This document shows, in pieces, positions 14,424 through 15,565 of a stretch of DNA of 15,565 bases. Position 1 is the first letter of the stretch. Each line of letters opens with the position of its first letter. The stretch is from Deltaproteobacteria bacterium UBA1386 (GTDB lineage: Bacteria > Desulfobacterota > Syntrophorhabdia > Syntrophorhabdales > Syntrophorhabdaceae). The DNA is taken from assembly GCA_002305765.1 (NCBI GenBank), contig DBQU01000103.1, positions 331 through 15,895 of the forward strand, in the 5' to 3' direction. The position numbers were made by a program, and so were the translations under genes. The notes under the pieces are model-generated. The model was not told where the DNA came from. It saw nothing but the letters and a program-made list of their open reading frames with translations, and ran no database searches.

Positions 14424-15533
14424 ATGATCATAGGAGTACCGAAAGAGATCAAGGAAGGCGAGAACAGGGTTTCCATGACACCGGCGGGCGTCCACACCCT
14501 CGTCTCCGCGGGTCATCACATACTTTTCGAAGAGGGAGCGGGGGTGGGAAGCGGTCTCACCGACGAGGAATACGCGCGGGAAGGGGCCGAGATCGTCGAA
14601 TCGAAGAGAACGGTCTATGCCAGATCGGATATGATCGTGAAGGTCAAGGAGCCTCTCGACACTGAGCTTTCCCTTCTTCAGGAGGGACAAACACTCTTCA
14701 CCTATCTTCACCTGGCCTCGTCGGAGAAACTGACGAATGGGCTTGTTAAGAAAAAGGTGACGGCCGTGGCCTACGAGACCATGGAGGATATGTTCGGCCG
14801 TCTTCCCCTGCTCATTCCCATGAGCGAGGTGGCAGGAAGGATCTCCGTCCAGATCGCCATGCGTTTCCTGGAATCGGACCACGGCGGACGGGGCGTCCTC
14901 CTGAGCGGCGTTCCCGGCGTACCCCCGGCGGATGTCGTTATTATCGGGTGCGGAGTCGTGGGTATCAATGCGGCCCGCATCGCCGCGGGTCTCGGCGCCC
15001 ATGTGACCGTCATCGACATCTCCCAGCACCGGCTGAGATACGTGGACGATATCATGCACGGCAAGGTCATGACGGTCTATTCGACGAGCCACGCGATCCG
15101 GCGGGCGATCCAGTACGCCGATGTCCTCATCGGCGCTGTCCTCGTACCCGGGGCGAAGGCCCCCGTTCTCGTCTCCGAACAGATGGTGGCCCTCATGAAA
15201 CCGGGTTCCGTCATCGTCGACGTCTCCGTCGACCAGGGAGGCTGCGTGGAAACGATACGGCCCACCTCCCACAGCGAACCCAGCTATAAGCTCTACGACG
15301 TCATTCATTACGCCGTTCCGAACATGCCCGCGTCGGTCCCGAGGACGTCCACCTTTGCCCTGACCAACGCCACACTTCCTTACATCGAGACCATAGCATC
15401 CATGGGCGTGATAAAGGCAGCATCCAAAGACCCCTTGATAGCCTCCGGCATCAACGTGAAAAAGGGCGCGATAACTCATCCCGCCGTAGCGGAAGCCTTC
15501 GGAATGAGATGGAAGAAGTGGAATAAGGTGTAG
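14424..15533 (+). CDS. ald: Alanine dehydrogenase
   Basis: Ald catalyses the reversible NAD-dependent deamination of L-alanine to pyruvate and ammonia. The 369-residue protein starts MIIGVPKEIKEGENRVSMTP and keeps the known active residues at the usual numbers: Arg15, Lys75 (VKVKEP), His96 (TYLHLA) and Asp270 (VDVSVDQGG). The NAD-binding GCGVVG is at 175-180, followed by the acidic VIDIS turn. It is full length. ATG 14424 follows GGAGGAAG. It may let the cell use alanine or run the reverse reaction to store nitrogen or dispose of reducing power. A 7-base repeat array begins seven bases after the stop. Confidence 0.97.
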   Translation: MIIGVPKEIKEGENRVSMTPAGVHTLVSAGHHILFEEGAGVGSGLTDEEYAREGAEIVESKRTVYARSDMIVKVKEPLDTELSLLQEGQTLFTYLHLASSEKLTNGLVKKKVTAVAYETMEDMFGRLPLLIPMSEVAGRISVQIAMRFLESDHGGRGVLLSGVPGVPPADVVIIGCGVVGINAARIAAGLGAHVTVIDISQHRLRYVDDIMHGKVMTVYSTSHAIRRAIQYADVLIGAVLVPGAKAPVLVSEQMVALMKPGSVIVDVSVDQGGCVETIRPTSHSEPSYKLYDVIHYAVPNMPASVPRTSTFALTNATLPYIETIASMGVIKAASKDPLIASGINVKKGAITHPAVAEAFGMRWKKWNKV

Positions 15534-15540
15534 GAAGGCA

Positions 15541-15565
15541 CGTCTCAGGTCTCAGGTCTCAGGTC
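15541..15565 (+). repeat. 7-base-period array after ald, cut by the window end
   Basis: CGTCTCA, then GGTCTCA twice and GGTC. This is the most regular 7-base array here, and it continues past the window, so its full length is unknown. Confidence 0.88.

Noticed and set aside
14256..15479. Long minus-strand open frame opposite ald (407 codons)
   Set aside because: It is antisense to a clear alanine dehydrogenase, shows no family features and has the His/Asp/Gly-rich make-up typical of antisense readings in G+C-rich DNA. The same applies to 187-900 (-), 1491-2774 (+), 4547-5623 (+), 6460-7509 (-), 7920-8861 (+), 9059-10333 (-) and 10361-11347 (-).
1..15565. tRNA, rRNA, riboswitches, insertion sequences, phage or defence genes
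   Set aside because: I looked for typical motifs (cloverleaf ends, transposase and integrase motifs, inverted repeats with target duplications) and saw none. No tool search was possible.

Overview
This is an ordinary-looking piece of a G+C-rich bacterial chromosome (roughly 60% by eye, not counted) holding 15 protein-coding genes. I see no RNA genes, insertion sequences, CRISPR arrays or prophage parts, and no gap above 300 bases lacks a gene. An acyl-CoA dehydrogenase, a DUF362 protein with two [4Fe-4S] clusters, a DUF6125 protein and many intergenic short-period repeats suggest an anaerobic deltaproteobacterial-type organism, perhaps a syntroph relative. This assignment is an inference with modest confidence.

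Layout. 43-1426 (+): tRNA 2-thiouridylase MnmA and a small GYD-domain protein. 1572-2750 (-): acyl-CoA dehydrogenase. 2833-3936 (+): DUF362/ferredoxin protein, divergent from the dehydrogenase across a promoter-operator region. 4084-4812 (-): DUF4197 exported protein. 4943-5806 (-): beta-hydroxyacid dehydrogenase. 5937-6380 (+): MscL with a zinc-ribbon tail. 6513-8864 (-): an operon reading lipoprotein, truA, RlmL-type methyltransferase. 9011-12468 (+): gyrA and gpsA, overlapping by ATGA. 12572-13801 (-): UMF1/Atg22-type MFS transporter. 13870-15533 (+): DUF6125 protein and alanine dehydrogenase.

The genes are mostly housekeeping: tRNA and rRNA modification, DNA topology, glycerol-3-phosphate for phospholipids, osmotic release and alanine/pyruvate exchange, with some redox enzymes.

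The most unusual signal is between the genes. Eleven of the 15 genes are followed, usually within about 13 bases of the stop codon, by a short tandem array with a 7-, 8- or 9-base period. The four genes without one (mnmA, the lipoprotein, gyrA, the DUF6125 gene) are those that look internal to an operon. At all four tail-to-tail junctions both genes carry arrays of the same word in mirror orientation, so the junction forms a large imperfect inverted repeat. Most 7-base arrays fit one degenerate unit, about RGTYNCA read in the sense of the upstream gene. Two genes (rlmL and the beta-hydroxyacid dehydrogenase) end inside an array, which adds residues to their C-termini. I found no clear new enzymatic or defence system.
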